In this document: positions 18,726-29,465 of the stretch, in pieces
Layout: every line of letters begins with the position of its first letter
Position numbering within the stretch: position 1 is the first letter of the stretch
Assembly: GCA_900323505.1 (NCBI GenBank)
Contig: OOIN01000027.1
Span: 248,001-312,000, forward strand
DNA from: Ustilago trichophora
Taxonomy: Eukaryota; Basidiomycota; Ustilaginomycetes; Ustilaginales; Ustilaginaceae
Direction: 5' to 3'
Length of the DNA stretch: 64,000 bases
Position numbers and translations under genes: made by a program
The notes under the pieces: generated by a model
The model's input: only the letters and a program-made list of their open reading frames with translations
Databases searched by the model: none
Told to the model about the DNA's origin: nothing

Positions 18726-21440
18726 TCACTTCTGAGGAGCTGGCGTTGGCTCTGCTCCAGCAAGAGCCTCTCGGCGCCGCTGTCCTCCGCTGCAAGGCCA
18801 GCCGGATGGACTCCATCCACTCAGGTTGTACTGATCGGAAGGGTAGTTGCAGCCAGCAATGGCAGTGTAGAAGGGAGAGCTCTGGTCGGTGTTGTACCAC
18901 GAGCCAATTGTGGGTGCAGCGGTGGGTTGACCCGAGATAGTGACAGTGACAGAGATGGTAGGAGCCGGGACAGGGGTGATGGGTTGAGTGGCCGTGTAGC
19001 TGGGCAATGCCGAGACCGCCATGTTGGCCTGCTGCGGGATTGGGGTGTTCGACGGCACGATCGACTGTGGCGGCCATGGGTAAGATGCAGTGTTGGGCGA
19101 GTAGTTGGATGCACGACCCGTCTGCCACGATTGGAAAGCTCTTCCCCATGTCGCTGTCGGCACTGACGATCCCAGGCGCGAAGCCTGAGCTGCGCAAGCA
19201 CCGCTCGACTCTCCTAGCGGGTTGGTTGGCATCCAGCCTTGCTGCAGACCCAGCGAGTACGACCACATGGGCGCCGACGGTTTGCCGGTCCTCAGGCTGT
19301 TGCCGATCTTCCAAGTCCAGAAGAAAAAGTCTTGCAGAGAATCCATCGAAGTCAACGCGAATCTTCGCAGACCTTGCTTCATGTCGTTCGAGTAGTTTTC
19401 GTAGTCGTCAAACGGCTGGCAGGATCCCATCCTTGGATAGTTACCTGCTACGGGTCCGCTGTAGGATCCATCGTAGCGAGAACCTTGACCAACACCATTG
19501 AGGAAAAGACCGCAGTCATTGATGGCCAACGACATCTCTCCACCCATGGCAACGCCCATGTTGGAGCGAGCGTTGTCCAGCAATGGCGTGAACTGCTGGC
19601 ATGGCTTGAGAATCTGAACATCCCAAGGATCGGTGTTTTGGGTGCCGAAGCAGATGTAGGGATGTGTGTCCCATGCAATACGGTCACCACCGCTGAGGAA
19701 GCCTTGCCAGTTGCTTAGAGGCAGGAAGCCGTCGTGGATGGTGATGTAGGGTCCGTTGCCTGCGCCAGTACCTGTGATAGCGCGGAGCGTGGTGTAGAGC
19801 TGAGCATACCACGACTGAAGCGCAGGCTGGCCAATTGAAATGGCGTACGGCTCGTTGATGACGCTAAACATCGGCACGACGTTGCGGATCTCGGGCTGGC
19901 TGATGAATTGTGTGATCTGTCGGATGTAGTCCATCGTGCGTTCACCGTTGGCTTTGCCCATCAGGCCTTGCAAAAAGTTGACCCAGCCAACGCGGCCGGA
20001 GTGGTTGTAGGCGTTTTGGGAGCCTGGAACAGCATGGAGATCAAGGTTGATGCGAAGACCATACTTGCGGGCCCACTGAATCGCTTTGAGAACATAGTTC
20101 CATGCGACGCCTTCAAGGTAGGGCTCGTTCGCGTAGGTCTCCAACGCCCAGAAGCCGATAGGCAGTCGAACCCAGTTGAGACCCGCAGCAGCAATGTTGG
20201 CAAAATCCTGCTCGGTGATGAAAGTGTCGTAGTGCTCGGTCATCTTGGCACGCAGATTGTTGATGCCGCCCTCGGATCGGTACCTTTGAGACAAAGTGAA
20301 CTCGTCGACGACAGGATTCGAGGTGTTCTCGTATGGCTCGTAGAGCGCCGGCACGATGAAAGGCTCGGTAACGAGCCAGCCTCCGAGATTGACGCCGAGC
20401 ATCCTGGTACGGGCAAAGTCAAACTCCTGGTCGAGCGGGGGAGTGTAGTTCTGAGCCTGAGCCGTGTTGTTGAGGGGCTGGGAAGCCCATCGACCGCCAA
20501 AGTTGTTGATATAGGTAAAGCTCTTGCCGTTACCGAGGTCGATGGTGGAGCCATTGGTACCCCAGATCGCTACCTGCTTCTCTGGCACGGGAGTACCACC
20601 CGACCCAGAACCATGTCCGTCATTGTTGCCGCTTGAAGGGGAGTGGGAACCGCTCTTTTCGGCTTTGTTGTCCTTGAGCAGCACTTGGGTGATTGGGACC
20701 ACGATAGCGATGGTGAGGACAGCACCGACGGCAGCGACGGCAAAGAGGATACACCATCTCTTCTTGGCAGACATGCGCTGATCTTTACCGCGGCCGTACT
20801 TGGCCAGACCGACAGCTCGATAGTCCTTGGGACCCTTGGTACCAGCTTTACCCTCGTGGAGGCCTTGGTATGCACCCTGTTCTGGGGAACGAGGCTCATA
20901 GGCACCGGAACGATACTGTTCGATCTTTTCAAGATCCATACCGCTGCTGCCACGCCTTGTATCGTAGTAACCGCCGGCGTTTTCATCGGCAAAGTCTCTG
21001 AAGCTGCTTGGAGTGCCGCTCTGGCGCCAAAGCTGATAGACCGAGTCATAGTCGCTTTGGGAGCGCACGGAGAGCATATGAGAGCTGGCCATTGAGGCGG
21101 GTCGGGAACCCGAATGTGCGAAAGGTGGTGTAAAGGGACGTTCGAGCACGGGTGCAGGGTGCCCTGATAATGAGTCCATGTTGTAGGCTGATGCCGAGGA
21201 GGCAAAGGGAGGCTCGATGTACGAATCACGGCTGTGCTCTTCTGGGCTGTAGCGAGAGTTGCTACGAGACCATCGAGGAGGAGAGAGCTGCTGGAGGGAA
21301 GCATCGCCAGTGGCATCGGGATCGGTAGCAAAAGAGTTGTCGGTGTTGAGCAAAGGCTCTTCGACTGCGGCGGCCCGTGGGGACGCAGGGAGCTCGTACG
21401 ACTCGGCTCCAGCGGAGCTGTCTGGTCGACGACCGGGCAT
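18726..21440 (-). CDS. Membrane-anchored exo-1,3-beta-glucanase (GH5)
   Basis: One exon encodes 904 residues. A Ser/Pro-rich N-terminal cytoplasmic part of about 225 residues precedes a single transmembrane helix at about 229-254 (preceded by KKR), so it should be a type II membrane protein with the catalytic domain outside. The GH5 domain spans about 290-800. It has LGVNLGGWLVTEPF near 348-362, the acid/base Glu530 in SVINEPY, and the nucleophile Glu635 in GGEMSLAINDC. The set matches fungal glucan 1,3-beta-glucosidases of the D (transmembrane) type, which trim and remodel cell-wall beta-glucan. The C-terminus is Pro/Thr-rich with Cys-containing GWPCSG near the end. It is longer than secreted EXG proteins (about 400-450 residues) because of the anchor and tail. 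Confidence 0.9.
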   Translation of the reverse strand: MPGRRPDSSAGAESYELPASPRAAAVEEPLLNTDNSFATDPDATGDASLQQLSPPRWSRSNSRYSPEEHSRDSYIEPPFASSASAYNMDSLSGHPAPVLERPFTPPFAHSGSRPASMASSHMLSVRSQSDYDSVYQLWRQSGTPSSFRDFADENAGGYYDTRRGSSGMDLEKIEQYRSGAYEPRSPEQGAYQGLHEGKAGTKGPKDYRAVGLAKYGRGKDQRMSAKKRWCILFAVAAVGAVLTIAIVVPITQVLLKDNKAEKSGSHSPSSGNNDGHGSGSGGTPVPEKQVAIWGTNGSTIDLGNGKSFTYINNFGGRWASQPLNNTAQAQNYTPPLDQEFDFARTRMLGVNLGGWLVTEPFIVPALYEPYENTSNPVVDEFTLSQRYRSEGGINNLRAKMTEHYDTFITEQDFANIAAAGLNWVRLPIGFWALETYANEPYLEGVAWNYVLKAIQWARKYGLRINLDLHAVPGSQNAYNHSGRVGWVNFLQGLMGKANGERTMDYIRQITQFISQPEIRNVVPMFSVINEPYAISIGQPALQSWYAQLYTTLRAITGTGAGNGPYITIHDGFLPLSNWQGFLSGGDRIAWDTHPYICFGTQNTDPWDVQILKPCQQFTPLLDNARSNMGVAMGGEMSLAINDCGLFLNGVGQGSRYDGSYSGPVAGNYPRMGSCQPFDDYENYSNDMKQGLRRFALTSMDSLQDFFFWTWKIGNSLRTGKPSAPMWSYSLGLQQGWMPTNPLGESSGACAAQASRLGSSVPTATWGRAFQSWQTGRASNYSPNTASYPWPPQSIVPSNTPIPQQANMAVSALPSYTATQPITPVPAPTISVTVTISGQPTAAPTIGSWYNTDQSSPFYTAIAGCNYPSDQYNLSGWSPSGWPCSGGQRRREALAGAEPTPAPQK

Positions 21441-23769
21441 CCTGTAGAATCAGCTCGGATAGATTTTCGATCTTGTGTATTCTTGCAGAGCACTCGTCGA
21501 ACTTCCAAGGGGTCGAGAATCGATGTGTCGTTGTGGGCGATGGATCAAGCAGAGAGCATCGACCGGCGTTCACTGTGATTAGGTTGCTGTACGAGAACGA
21601 GGTGGGATGATACGACCGAGCAGCCAACGATGATCAAAGAAGGATGGGGATGAGGATCGAGGGGCCACCAGGACGGCTGGTGGATGGTGCTTGGAGGGAA
21701 GGGAAGAGAAGAAGTTCAATAGGGGCAAAACGGGGAGAGAGAGGACGAGGCAGGCGGGCTATACTTGTTCCGACTTTTTGTGTACATGTGTAGTAGCGAT
21801 ATGGAGGAGCCATGTTCCTGAGACCTCTGTCTTCTCTCTCAAGACGCTCAGTGACGATCTTCCGACCAGCGAAAGAAGAACAGACGACAGACGGGCTGTG
21901 TTGAGAAAGGGGCCGCTACTGTATCTCGAAGACGGTTACGCCGATGGCGGCTAAAAAAGACATTCTGCAGCTATTTGGGGGGATCAGAGAGCCAAGACGG
22001 GATCGAGGGTTGGCGTTGCGTTGGCCTTGCTTGGCTTGGGACAGGCGCGCAAGGAGGGATCGTGAGCTCGGTTAGTACAATCTTTTTACGGAACTGTGCG
22101 CTCTGGCTGTGTCGTCGGAAGGCCATCGAGGAGTGTGGTAAGCGAAGGCCAAGCTTTTTTTCTTATGGCAGGAACAAGACTCACACTACTACTGTGTCGA
22201 TGAACGTGGATCAGGACCCTCTCCTCTTCTCTCAATCTACGGTATCTTTGTTCAGATGCTACGCCCCGCTCCTGTGCTTACGATCTGATTCTTTTTGCGC
22301 CTCTCTGCGCTTGTTGCTCCTCCTTTCAAGACACTCTCTTTTTACTTGCAACTCCGTGGGATTCGATTTCGCCTTGCTTGAGGAATCGAAAAGTAATTTT
22401 CGAAAACTGAAATTTTACAGAAGTTTTCCAATGATGATGATGGTGGTGGATGAGCGACGGTTGGTTCATCCCCAAGCATGGTTATGCCAAGAGGCCCTGA
22501 AATCGAGGTTGAGGATGGCAAGGCAGAGGCTGGGGCTGCATCGTCTCATATTCCGACCCTGTGCACAAGCGGGCTCATGTTGAACTCGAAAGAGGTCACG
22601 AGAGACAAGAGGCGAGGGAGAAGCGGATCTGTCCGATCCCTCCTCACTTTCTTGGCAGCTTTGCACCACGAAAGTGGATGGCGAAAATGAGGAATTGCCT
22701 TGAGGCTGTCTTTTGGTTGTGGGGGGAGACCACAAAAGGAGACAAAAGAGGAGGTGGCGCACAATCGAACAAGTCAAAAAGAATCCAAGCACCAAACCAG
22801 AGAAGGCGATGACGGTTTGGTGCAGCACCTCTGCAGGTGTCACGGCACCCACGGCACCCACGCTCCCGAAAGAGGAGAGGAAAAGGGTCAAAATCACTCT
22901 CACTTTACGCGCCCACAAGGCGCGTGTGCTCTTGTGCTGCCAAGACTCTGAGACGAGTCTGAGACCACTTTGTACCCTTCTAAACGCGCCCTTCCCCTCT
23001 GCCCTCGCTCTGCGCCAAGCTCTTGGTGCCAAGTCTTCAGGGTTCAATCCACTTCACACTGTACACAACAATGCGAACGACTGTCAATGATCGACCGACT
23101 GTCATTTTGGTCTGTGATCATTCGGTCGATCCTTGTCGGATGGTCAGGGCATCCGCATCTGGAGGAATGGCATGAGTGCGACTGATTCTAGCGCGAAAGG
23201 GTCGAGCGTGACTTCGGGAATCCTGCGACGACTAAGCTTCTTTTTCGTCGGAGCCTTCGCCAGACCGGCTCCGCACAAGCCAGATTGATTTGAGTTTTGG
23301 CCCTGCATCCCAAGCCTCTACCTGCATCGGCTTCGTGCCGCGTGCATTGTTGCCATACACTTTGGCGGTGGATCCTGCTTGCGCTAACTTGGACAGAGGC
23401 GTGACCGCGAGGACTGTCGCTACATCGGGAGCAAGAGGAGGAGCTGCTTTCATTGTGCTCTTGGAAGCACCTCGTCACGCAACAGACCTCCTTTGGCTCA
23501 GAGAACAGTGCTGCACGTACAGCAGGTTGATGTACGAACAAGCAAGGTTGCCTTTCGCTGCCTTTTGCCCAACTCCTCCACTCGTCTCGCCTAGCCTCCC
23601 AAGATTGACTCTGATGCACATTGCATACTCACGACCTCGCCGGCTTCTGGTCGCAAGCACATGCACAAACATCGAAACGATTATGCTTTTTGATTACAGT
23701 TGCAAGTACACACTATGATTGGATTGCGCAACCCTGAGCGGACGAAATAAACAACGTCGCCGATCAAGG
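21441..23769. other. Intergenic region upstream of the glucanase gene
   Basis: These 2.3 kb separate two minus-strand genes. The part near 21441-22400 should carry the glucanase promoter. Frames such as 22466-23047 (minus, 193 codons) and 21975-22583 (plus) lack recognisable domains, and I do not call them. A perfect 10-bp inverted repeat (GATCGACCGA at 23089-23098 and its complement at 23122-23131) is present. No tRNA-like structure was found by eye. Confidence 0.5.
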
Positions 23770-26700
23770 TTAATGAGCAAGCACATCGACAGGCGCACTC
23801 TCGATCCGGCGCAAGAGCTTGCTCCTATTCGGCGTATCTGCAAACAGCGCCTTGATCAATCCCGCCAACTCTTTGCGGCTGTAATCCACCAGTGCACCAG
23901 CTTCGAACGCAAGGAACTCGATATCGACCAAGGAGCCTGTCAGGATCTCGATCAGGTACGACGTCTTGAACCAGCTAGGCACCCACAGAGGCGCCGCGCT
24001 TTGCTCTGCATCACCCTCTACCGAGAAGAGGCTCTCCAAGCTGCCCAGTGTCCTGACTAAGGAAGCAATCTTTTCCGACTCGCTCTCGCCAATGTCTTCC
24101 AGATCCAGCACGTCGTGCAGAACCTTTTGGAAGACCAGGTCCACCAGCCGACCAATGGCAGCGTGGAATCGAGATGCAACCAGTACAGGTTGCCAAGCCT
24201 TGGCAAGCTGTTGCAACGTCTGCACCACTTGCTTAACGCATCGTTCGCAGCGGGCAAAGCGGTGCTCGTCAAACGTTCGTGCAAATCCATCCGCTTCCAT
24301 CAGCGTATCCAACAGAATCTTGGTCTGTGCTGTCATTTGTGCCTCGAACCACCGCTGTCCCAGTCCTCGTGTCTGTGCCGCTTCCTGCTCCAGCTTGGGT
24401 AGCTCCTTGGTCTTCCATCGTTTCGCCCCTTCTGCGTCATGTGAGATCCATGCTGTGCTGATCTCTTCACCCTTGTCGGCGACGAGTCGGGCCAGTTCGC
24501 GAGCAAGATACTCGCAGTCGTTGAAGAACTGCATTGCCAACGATGGAACGTCTCGAAGCGCCTCTCCGTGTGCAACAGGCATCAGCGCTCGGTGCAGCTC
24601 AAAGATCTTGAAGATCGCTCCTGCGAGTGCTTCTGCATCGTCGGCACAAGAGCCAGAGTGAACCTGACCACGAAGCAGCGAGATGACCGAGTCCATCGTG
24701 GATTCGGCCAGATTGACCAAGTCCAGGGATCGCTGGCTGATGGTGCATTCTTCTTTAACTACCGCAGCGGGCTTAGGGGACGGGTCTGGCAGTTTGACCG
24801 CCTCTCTCGTTGGGGTACCAGAACGTGCCTTCGAGTTGACCGACACTGACCTCGACGAGGAGATACTGCGCTCGCGTGCATTGGATAGGGCGCTCGATGT
24901 GGCCGGATCCCCCGTCGAATCTGAATCCGAGAAATCCTGACCCCATCCAGTGGGTGACGGCGGACTTGCGATCGGCTGGGGTTGATGAGCTTTTGGAGCG
25001 GCAATGTCCGTGAGGATCGACTTGATAGTGTCGGGAAATTCGGTAGGAGCCTTGGCTGTGTCGGCCTTCGTTGATCCGCCGTCAGAGAATTCAGCATGCC
25101 CAGCAGTTGCGATCGGCTTGTCCGAGGCATCCTTCTTTGACAGAGGTGTGATGGGAGCGAATTCGGCTCGATCCGCTTCGGATGCACTCGAACCTTCATC
25201 AAAGCCCCAAGCGTCCTCTTCTGGTTCTAGTTCCATCTCATCTTCGGCTGGCTGAGCGGCTTGCTGAGCGGCTGGCTGAGGAGTGATGTCGGCCTGTTGC
25301 GCTTGTGAGGGTGGCTTGTTCGTAAGACTTTCCGTTTGATGAGAGACTTCTTTCTCATGCCCTGCGTGAGTTGCTTCCTCCATGTTGTGCAAAGGCTGCT
25401 GAAGCACTTCCATTACATCGTGAGAAGACACCATCTGCGCTAAAGTCGGGCCCAACTCGGCTTGCGGAAGTGACGCTTCTGGATTGACGGCAAGCACTGG
25501 CGCTGAGATTTGACCTGCGGCATGAGTCGGATGTATGGATGATGGAGCAGCGTCATGAGCTACAGCCTCTCCAGCTTGGTGGTCTCTCTCCCATGCATCT
25601 GCGAAGTCCGGATGCGGGGGGCAAATGGCAAGCACTGGTGGCGGTAAGTCGGCACCTTCCTGCATTTGCGATGTCACAGAGGGAGCAAATTCCTCCGAAT
25701 GGTCATCTGTCTCCCACGGGTCTGACTTTACATTTGTGGTTGGAACAGTCAAAGCTTTGGGTTGTGATGCTTCAGCGCTGTTTGCAAGCGTCGTGATTGG
25801 CGGTCCGGCGGCTTCGGAAGCTGACACTGACGACTTGAGGACGAGCTGTGGCCGGAATACTGGAGAGGGCGCAGTGGCTGGCTCAGCCTGCTGTTCTGTC
25901 TCCCACGGGTCCTCAGGAGCGTTTGATGTTGACGCAGATGCGGCCTGAGGATGCGATAGCTCTGCCTTGTTTGCAGGGTCTGCTGCTAGCACAAAGGCAG
26001 CGTCATGCATCGAGGACGACACAGGTCGAGTGGCAACAAGATCCTCTTGTGATGCTGCAGGCTCAGCAGCGACTTTTTTGTGCTCGTCTTGTATCTCCCA
26101 TGGATCTTCGGAAGCGCCGACATCTTCGTCCTCCAAGCCCCACGCGTCAGGAGCTGCCGGAGCAGCGGGCAGGGCGTGAGTGTCTGCACGCTCAACCGAT
26201 GCTGGCACATGCGTCTTTTCCTTCTTCGGCGATGGCGGCAACAGCGCCGGGGCATCGTCTTCGTCAAGATCCCAAGCATCAGCTTCCGCTTCGACTTCGG
26301 CCTTGTCATCCTCCTCGCCTAGACCCCATGCATCTACGCCATTGCTCGCAGAAGCGCCCACGCGAGGCTCTGGTTCCTGCACCGCGAAAGCACTTCGCTG
26401 CGATGAGCTCGAGCTCATGCTGCTTTGCATGATTACAGAGCTACTCGGCGAGCTGTGACGACTATCACGTGCGAGGGCCGATACGCTTGGGTGGGCAGGT
26501 TGGCTGCTAGAAGAGGATCCATGCGATCCATAGTGAGCCGGGTGGCTACTGCTCATAGCTTGAGCTGGTGCTGGCACTGCCGGTTCCTCCTCATCTTCGT
26601 CGAGTCCCCAGCCATCCTCGTCGAGAGGGGTATCTTCGGCGTTGAAGGGACCGCTGCCTAGCTGGTCTTGCGGGCGGATCACGCGAGCCCCCAGCTTAGG

Positions 26701-27717
26701 TTTATGCCTGTTGCGTGCATTGGTGTTGGAGGACGACGAAGAGTTTCGTGTCAAGGACGCCGATTCCGGAGCCAGATCTTCACGAAACATGCGTTCTGGG
26801 CGGATGTCGAGAGATGACCTGTTCGAGTCAACGCTTGGCTGTACGATAGCACTTGCAGCAGGAGTCACAGCAGAAGGATGCGGCGCAGGGGCATCGAGTT
26901 CAATACGGACTTCCTTCCAGCCTGCTTCTGACCCACGCGCGACGATCAGAGCTCGAGCGGTGTCCAGGACCTTGAGGGCTGGTGAAAGGGCCTGTGCTGT
27001 ATCTATGCTAACGGTGTTCTTCTGATCCTTGGCAGTCTCATCCAAACTAGATCGCAATGGTGCTTGCTGGGTGGCTTGTACTGTAACGAAGCTTCGAGAG
27101 GCGGAGTCGGCTTCTTTGCACATGTTCTCCAGGCGGTCAAAGCGAGCTCGAAGCTCCACTACAGCTGGAAGGTTTTGGAGCGCCGATCGGGAACGCAACG
27201 GCTGCAATACCTCCGCGGCCTTTGGAAGTTCAGCTCGTAGCGCAGGAAAGTCGGACTGATGCAGCAGCTTTTCGAGCCTCTCAAGATGGCGGATTGCAGC
27301 TAGAAGGTCGGACAAGACGGAGATGAGCAGGCCCTGCTTGGAGCTCTGTGCGAGTGCGTCATGGTAAGCTAATGCTGTCGGAGCTAGCTGGGGGCCAACA
27401 GTCACAAGACGGGAGCTGGTCTGGTTGATGGATCGCCAAAGCTGATTCAGATCATGGTCAACGGAGCGGGTCGAGGCAGCCCTTTCGCGAAGCTGAGCTG
27501 CGTGCGATGTGATTGTTTGTTCGATGCGACCTTTCAATGCATCGATCTGAGCATCGATGAGCGAGGCTTTGGCCGAGATGGGCAGCGCCGGTGCGGAGGA
27601 TGCAGCAGTCGCAGCAGATGTACTCGAGCCAAATGATGTGCTGGACTCGGCAGAAATGGAGGCTAGGAAGCTCGCTGCTGAAAGCGATGCATCCTGCTGA
27701 GACGTGGTGGAGCTCAT
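23770..27717 (-). CDS. ZW10: ZW10/Dsl1-family ER tethering protein with acidic Trp-motif region
   Basis: One exon encodes 1315 residues from the ATG at 27717; the frame extends upstream only to a GTG. The N-terminal 230 residues form helices typical of ZW10 (SVDHDLNQLWRSINQTSSRL, SDLLAAIRHLERLEKLL). The C-terminal third matches the ZW10 C-terminal region: FFNDCEYLARELARL, LGQRWFEAQMTAQ, WFKTSYLIEILTGSLVDIEF and YSRKELAGLIKALFADTPNR near the end. ZW10/Dsl1 proteins belong to the Dsl1/NRZ complex, which captures COPI vesicles at the ER; animal ZW10 also acts at kinetochores. Between the two folded parts lie about 700 acidic, disordered residues with ten short Trp motifs of the type DAWGLDED or DPWE (DNA 24940-26620). 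That is unlike animal ZW10 but recalls the COPI-binding lasso of yeast Dsl1. Confidence 0.85.
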   Translation of the reverse strand: MSSTTSQQDASLSAASFLASISAESSTSFGSSTSAATAASSAPALPISAKASLIDAQIDALKGRIEQTITSHAAQLRERAASTRSVDHDLNQLWRSINQTSSRLVTVGPQLAPTALAYHDALAQSSKQGLLISVLSDLLAAIRHLERLEKLLHQSDFPALRAELPKAAEVLQPLRSRSALQNLPAVVELRARFDRLENMCKEADSASRSFVTVQATQQAPLRSSLDETAKDQKNTVSIDTAQALSPALKVLDTARALIVARGSEAGWKEVRIELDAPAPHPSAVTPAASAIVQPSVDSNRSSLDIRPERMFREDLAPESASLTRNSSSSSNTNARNRHKPKLGARVIRPQDQLGSGPFNAEDTPLDEDGWGLDEDEEEPAVPAPAQAMSSSHPAHYGSHGSSSSSQPAHPSVSALARDSRHSSPSSSVIMQSSMSSSSSQRSAFAVQEPEPRVGASASNGVDAWGLGEEDDKAEVEAEADAWDLDEDDAPALLPPSPKKEKTHVPASVERADTHALPAAPAAPDAWGLEDEDVGASEDPWEIQDEHKKVAAEPAASQEDLVATRPVSSSMHDAAFVLAADPANKAELSHPQAASASTSNAPEDPWETEQQAEPATAPSPVFRPQLVLKSSVSASEAAGPPITTLANSAEASQPKALTVPTTNVKSDPWETDDHSEEFAPSVTSQMQEGADLPPPVLAICPPHPDFADAWERDHQAGEAVAHDAAPSSIHPTHAAGQISAPVLAVNPEASLPQAELGPTLAQMVSSHDVMEVLQQPLHNMEEATHAGHEKEVSHQTESLTNKPPSQAQQADITPQPAAQQAAQPAEDEMELEPEEDAWGFDEGSSASEADRAEFAPITPLSKKDASDKPIATAGHAEFSDGGSTKADTAKAPTEFPDTIKSILTDIAAPKAHQPQPIASPPSPTGWGQDFSDSDSTGDPATSSALSNARERSISSSRSVSVNSKARSGTPTREAVKLPDPSPKPAAVVKEECTISQRSLDLVNLAESTMDSVISLLRGQVHSGSCADDAEALAGAIFKIFELHRALMPVAHGEALRDVPSLAMQFFNDCEYLARELARLVADKGEEISTAWISHDAEGAKRWKTKELPKLEQEAAQTRGLGQRWFEAQMTAQTKILLDTLMEADGFARTFDEHRFARCERCVKQVVQTLQQLAKAWQPVLVASRFHAAIGRLVDLVFQKVLHDVLDLEDIGESESEKIASLVRTLGSLESLFSVEGDAEQSAAPLWVPSWFKTSYLIEILTGSLVDIEFLAFEAGALVDYSRKELAGLIKALFADTPNRSKLLRRIESAPVDVLAH

Positions 27718-29465
27718 CTTGCTACGAGCGAGCTTGGTGCAGCAGAATATAGAGTTGACGAATAGGATAGGGGTCTGCACTGAATCGCATCGCCGAAGTC
27801 AGACGGCACCGAGCGCGATCCGAGGAGATCGATGTCGCCAGACTCCTCCGTGCGGTGACCGACTGCGTTCCTGAGACGCGTTGTCCAGAGAAGCAGAGAT
27901 TACTTGGTTCCTGAATGACTACAAGAAGTATTCGACTGGCTCGAAGCCGAGGTCAGGATGGGGTTGCTGCCGATGTGAGCAAGCAGAAAGAGAAGTGGTG
28001 AGTGAGATGGAGTGCGAGAGAGTGGAGGAATCAAGTTGAGAAGGAGCGGTACCAAATTTCACACGTCGACAGGCTGAGCGGCAATTTCCATTTCTTTCGC
28101 TCTGCAACCGTATGGTCTGAGCGCGGCAGCACACACGACCTTGGTTGAAAATCAATTTCAAGGTGAAACTCAAGCTCAACCTCTCCATCCGTTCAATTGA
28201 GCTTCACTAACCCCCACGACGTACTTTCTTTCCACCTCCTTTCAATGTCGGAAAGGACCACGGATCGTAGGTCAACGACGCTTGAGCAGTCTTGGGTGGT
28301 GTTCGCATGGCGTTGACGGCGGGTTTCAACTAACCGCGGCGCGAAATGGATCGGGAACGTCAACGATTCGCATGCCTCTTACAGACAGGCCAAGTTGCAT
28401 TAGCAAGCTGACAGGCAACTCCTCTTGCTCTTACTGAAGACCTAGCTGCGTGATCAATGCAAGTATTCGGTACCAGTTGCGACCAGCTTCTTCGCCTGGA
28501 TCATCCCTAATTCTTGCTTTCTTCTGCTGGCTGTCAATCTTTCGATCATCCCAGAAGCTTCGGCCAGACCTGAAATGTGACAGCATGCTTCCGCTTACTT
28601 CAGCACGATTTGGTCGCTCTTCGACGACTCCGAGGTCGCTAACACGATGCTGTCAAGGGAGATGAAACAAGCGGCCGAGATGTGTCTTTGTACTTTAAGC
28701 TTAGGCATATGCTACGACCCGCATCCTTCATTTGCCACTGCATCGTCTCCGAAATCCGACCTGCCTTTCCAAAAACTGGGGCCGGGAACCTCTCTGTGGG
28801 TTTCAAAGACATCAAACCTCCGTCCAAAGCCGACAGAGTCTCCTTGGCATCGACAAGAAGCGGAGAACCACGCCAAAACAAACTTCTCGAAGCAAGCTCG
28901 AGATGAACAAGGCACGGACCGAAATCACACCACAGAGGAGGCTGCCTGCTCGTCGCCATGCGTCATACGCGTGGTGATGATGGAAGTCGGCCGTTACAAT
29001 ACGGAGCAATACAGGTCCCGACGATTGTTTTCTCGACATCTTGCAACGCCATTGCATACGTTCCGTCGGCAGCGTTTAGGTTTTGCTCGACCGAAGCGGA
29101 CAGGGCTCGGTCGCTGGCTACCATGCCAAACATCCAATCAATGCGGTCGGCGTTTCGCGTGCTTCTGCGAGCGTCGCTGTTGAGCTCGAATGACAGCCTG
29201 ATCCTGCACCCTACTTGCATCGGACGGTATCAAAAGGTGGCGTTGTGACCTGTCAAGAGGGGGCAATGGCTTCCGTGCCTCCAACGTCAACATTTCCTCG
29301 GGAGTTCCGCCAATGAAGACAAAAAGTCACATCGCATCGCATCGCATCCGACGTCGAGCGAGACCCTTAAGTAGCTTGAATCCTTTCCGCGAGTCACTTG
29401 CACTCTTAGCTTTCTCATCACCATCCTTTCGGATCCAGCGGCATCGAGCTGGGCAATCCTTCGAC
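27718..29465. other. Divergent intergenic region (ZW10-like gene / unknown coiled-coil gene)
   Basis: This 1.75-kb gap lies between divergent starts. Frames of up to 178 codons (28647-29183) overlap frames on the other strand and show no family features. A short CATCG repeat (CATCGCATCGCATCGCATC) is at 29331-29349, just upstream of the plus-strand gene. No RNA gene was seen. Confidence 0.5.

Noticed and set aside
22466..23047. A 193-codon minus-strand frame with a hydrophobic stretch
   Set aside because: One hydrophobic run is the only feature; several overlapping frames exist on both strands and there is no clear promoter or splice context.
27718..27780. Upstream extension of the ZW10-like protein
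   Set aside because: The first in-frame codon is GTG; the ATG at 27717 gives a typical start.
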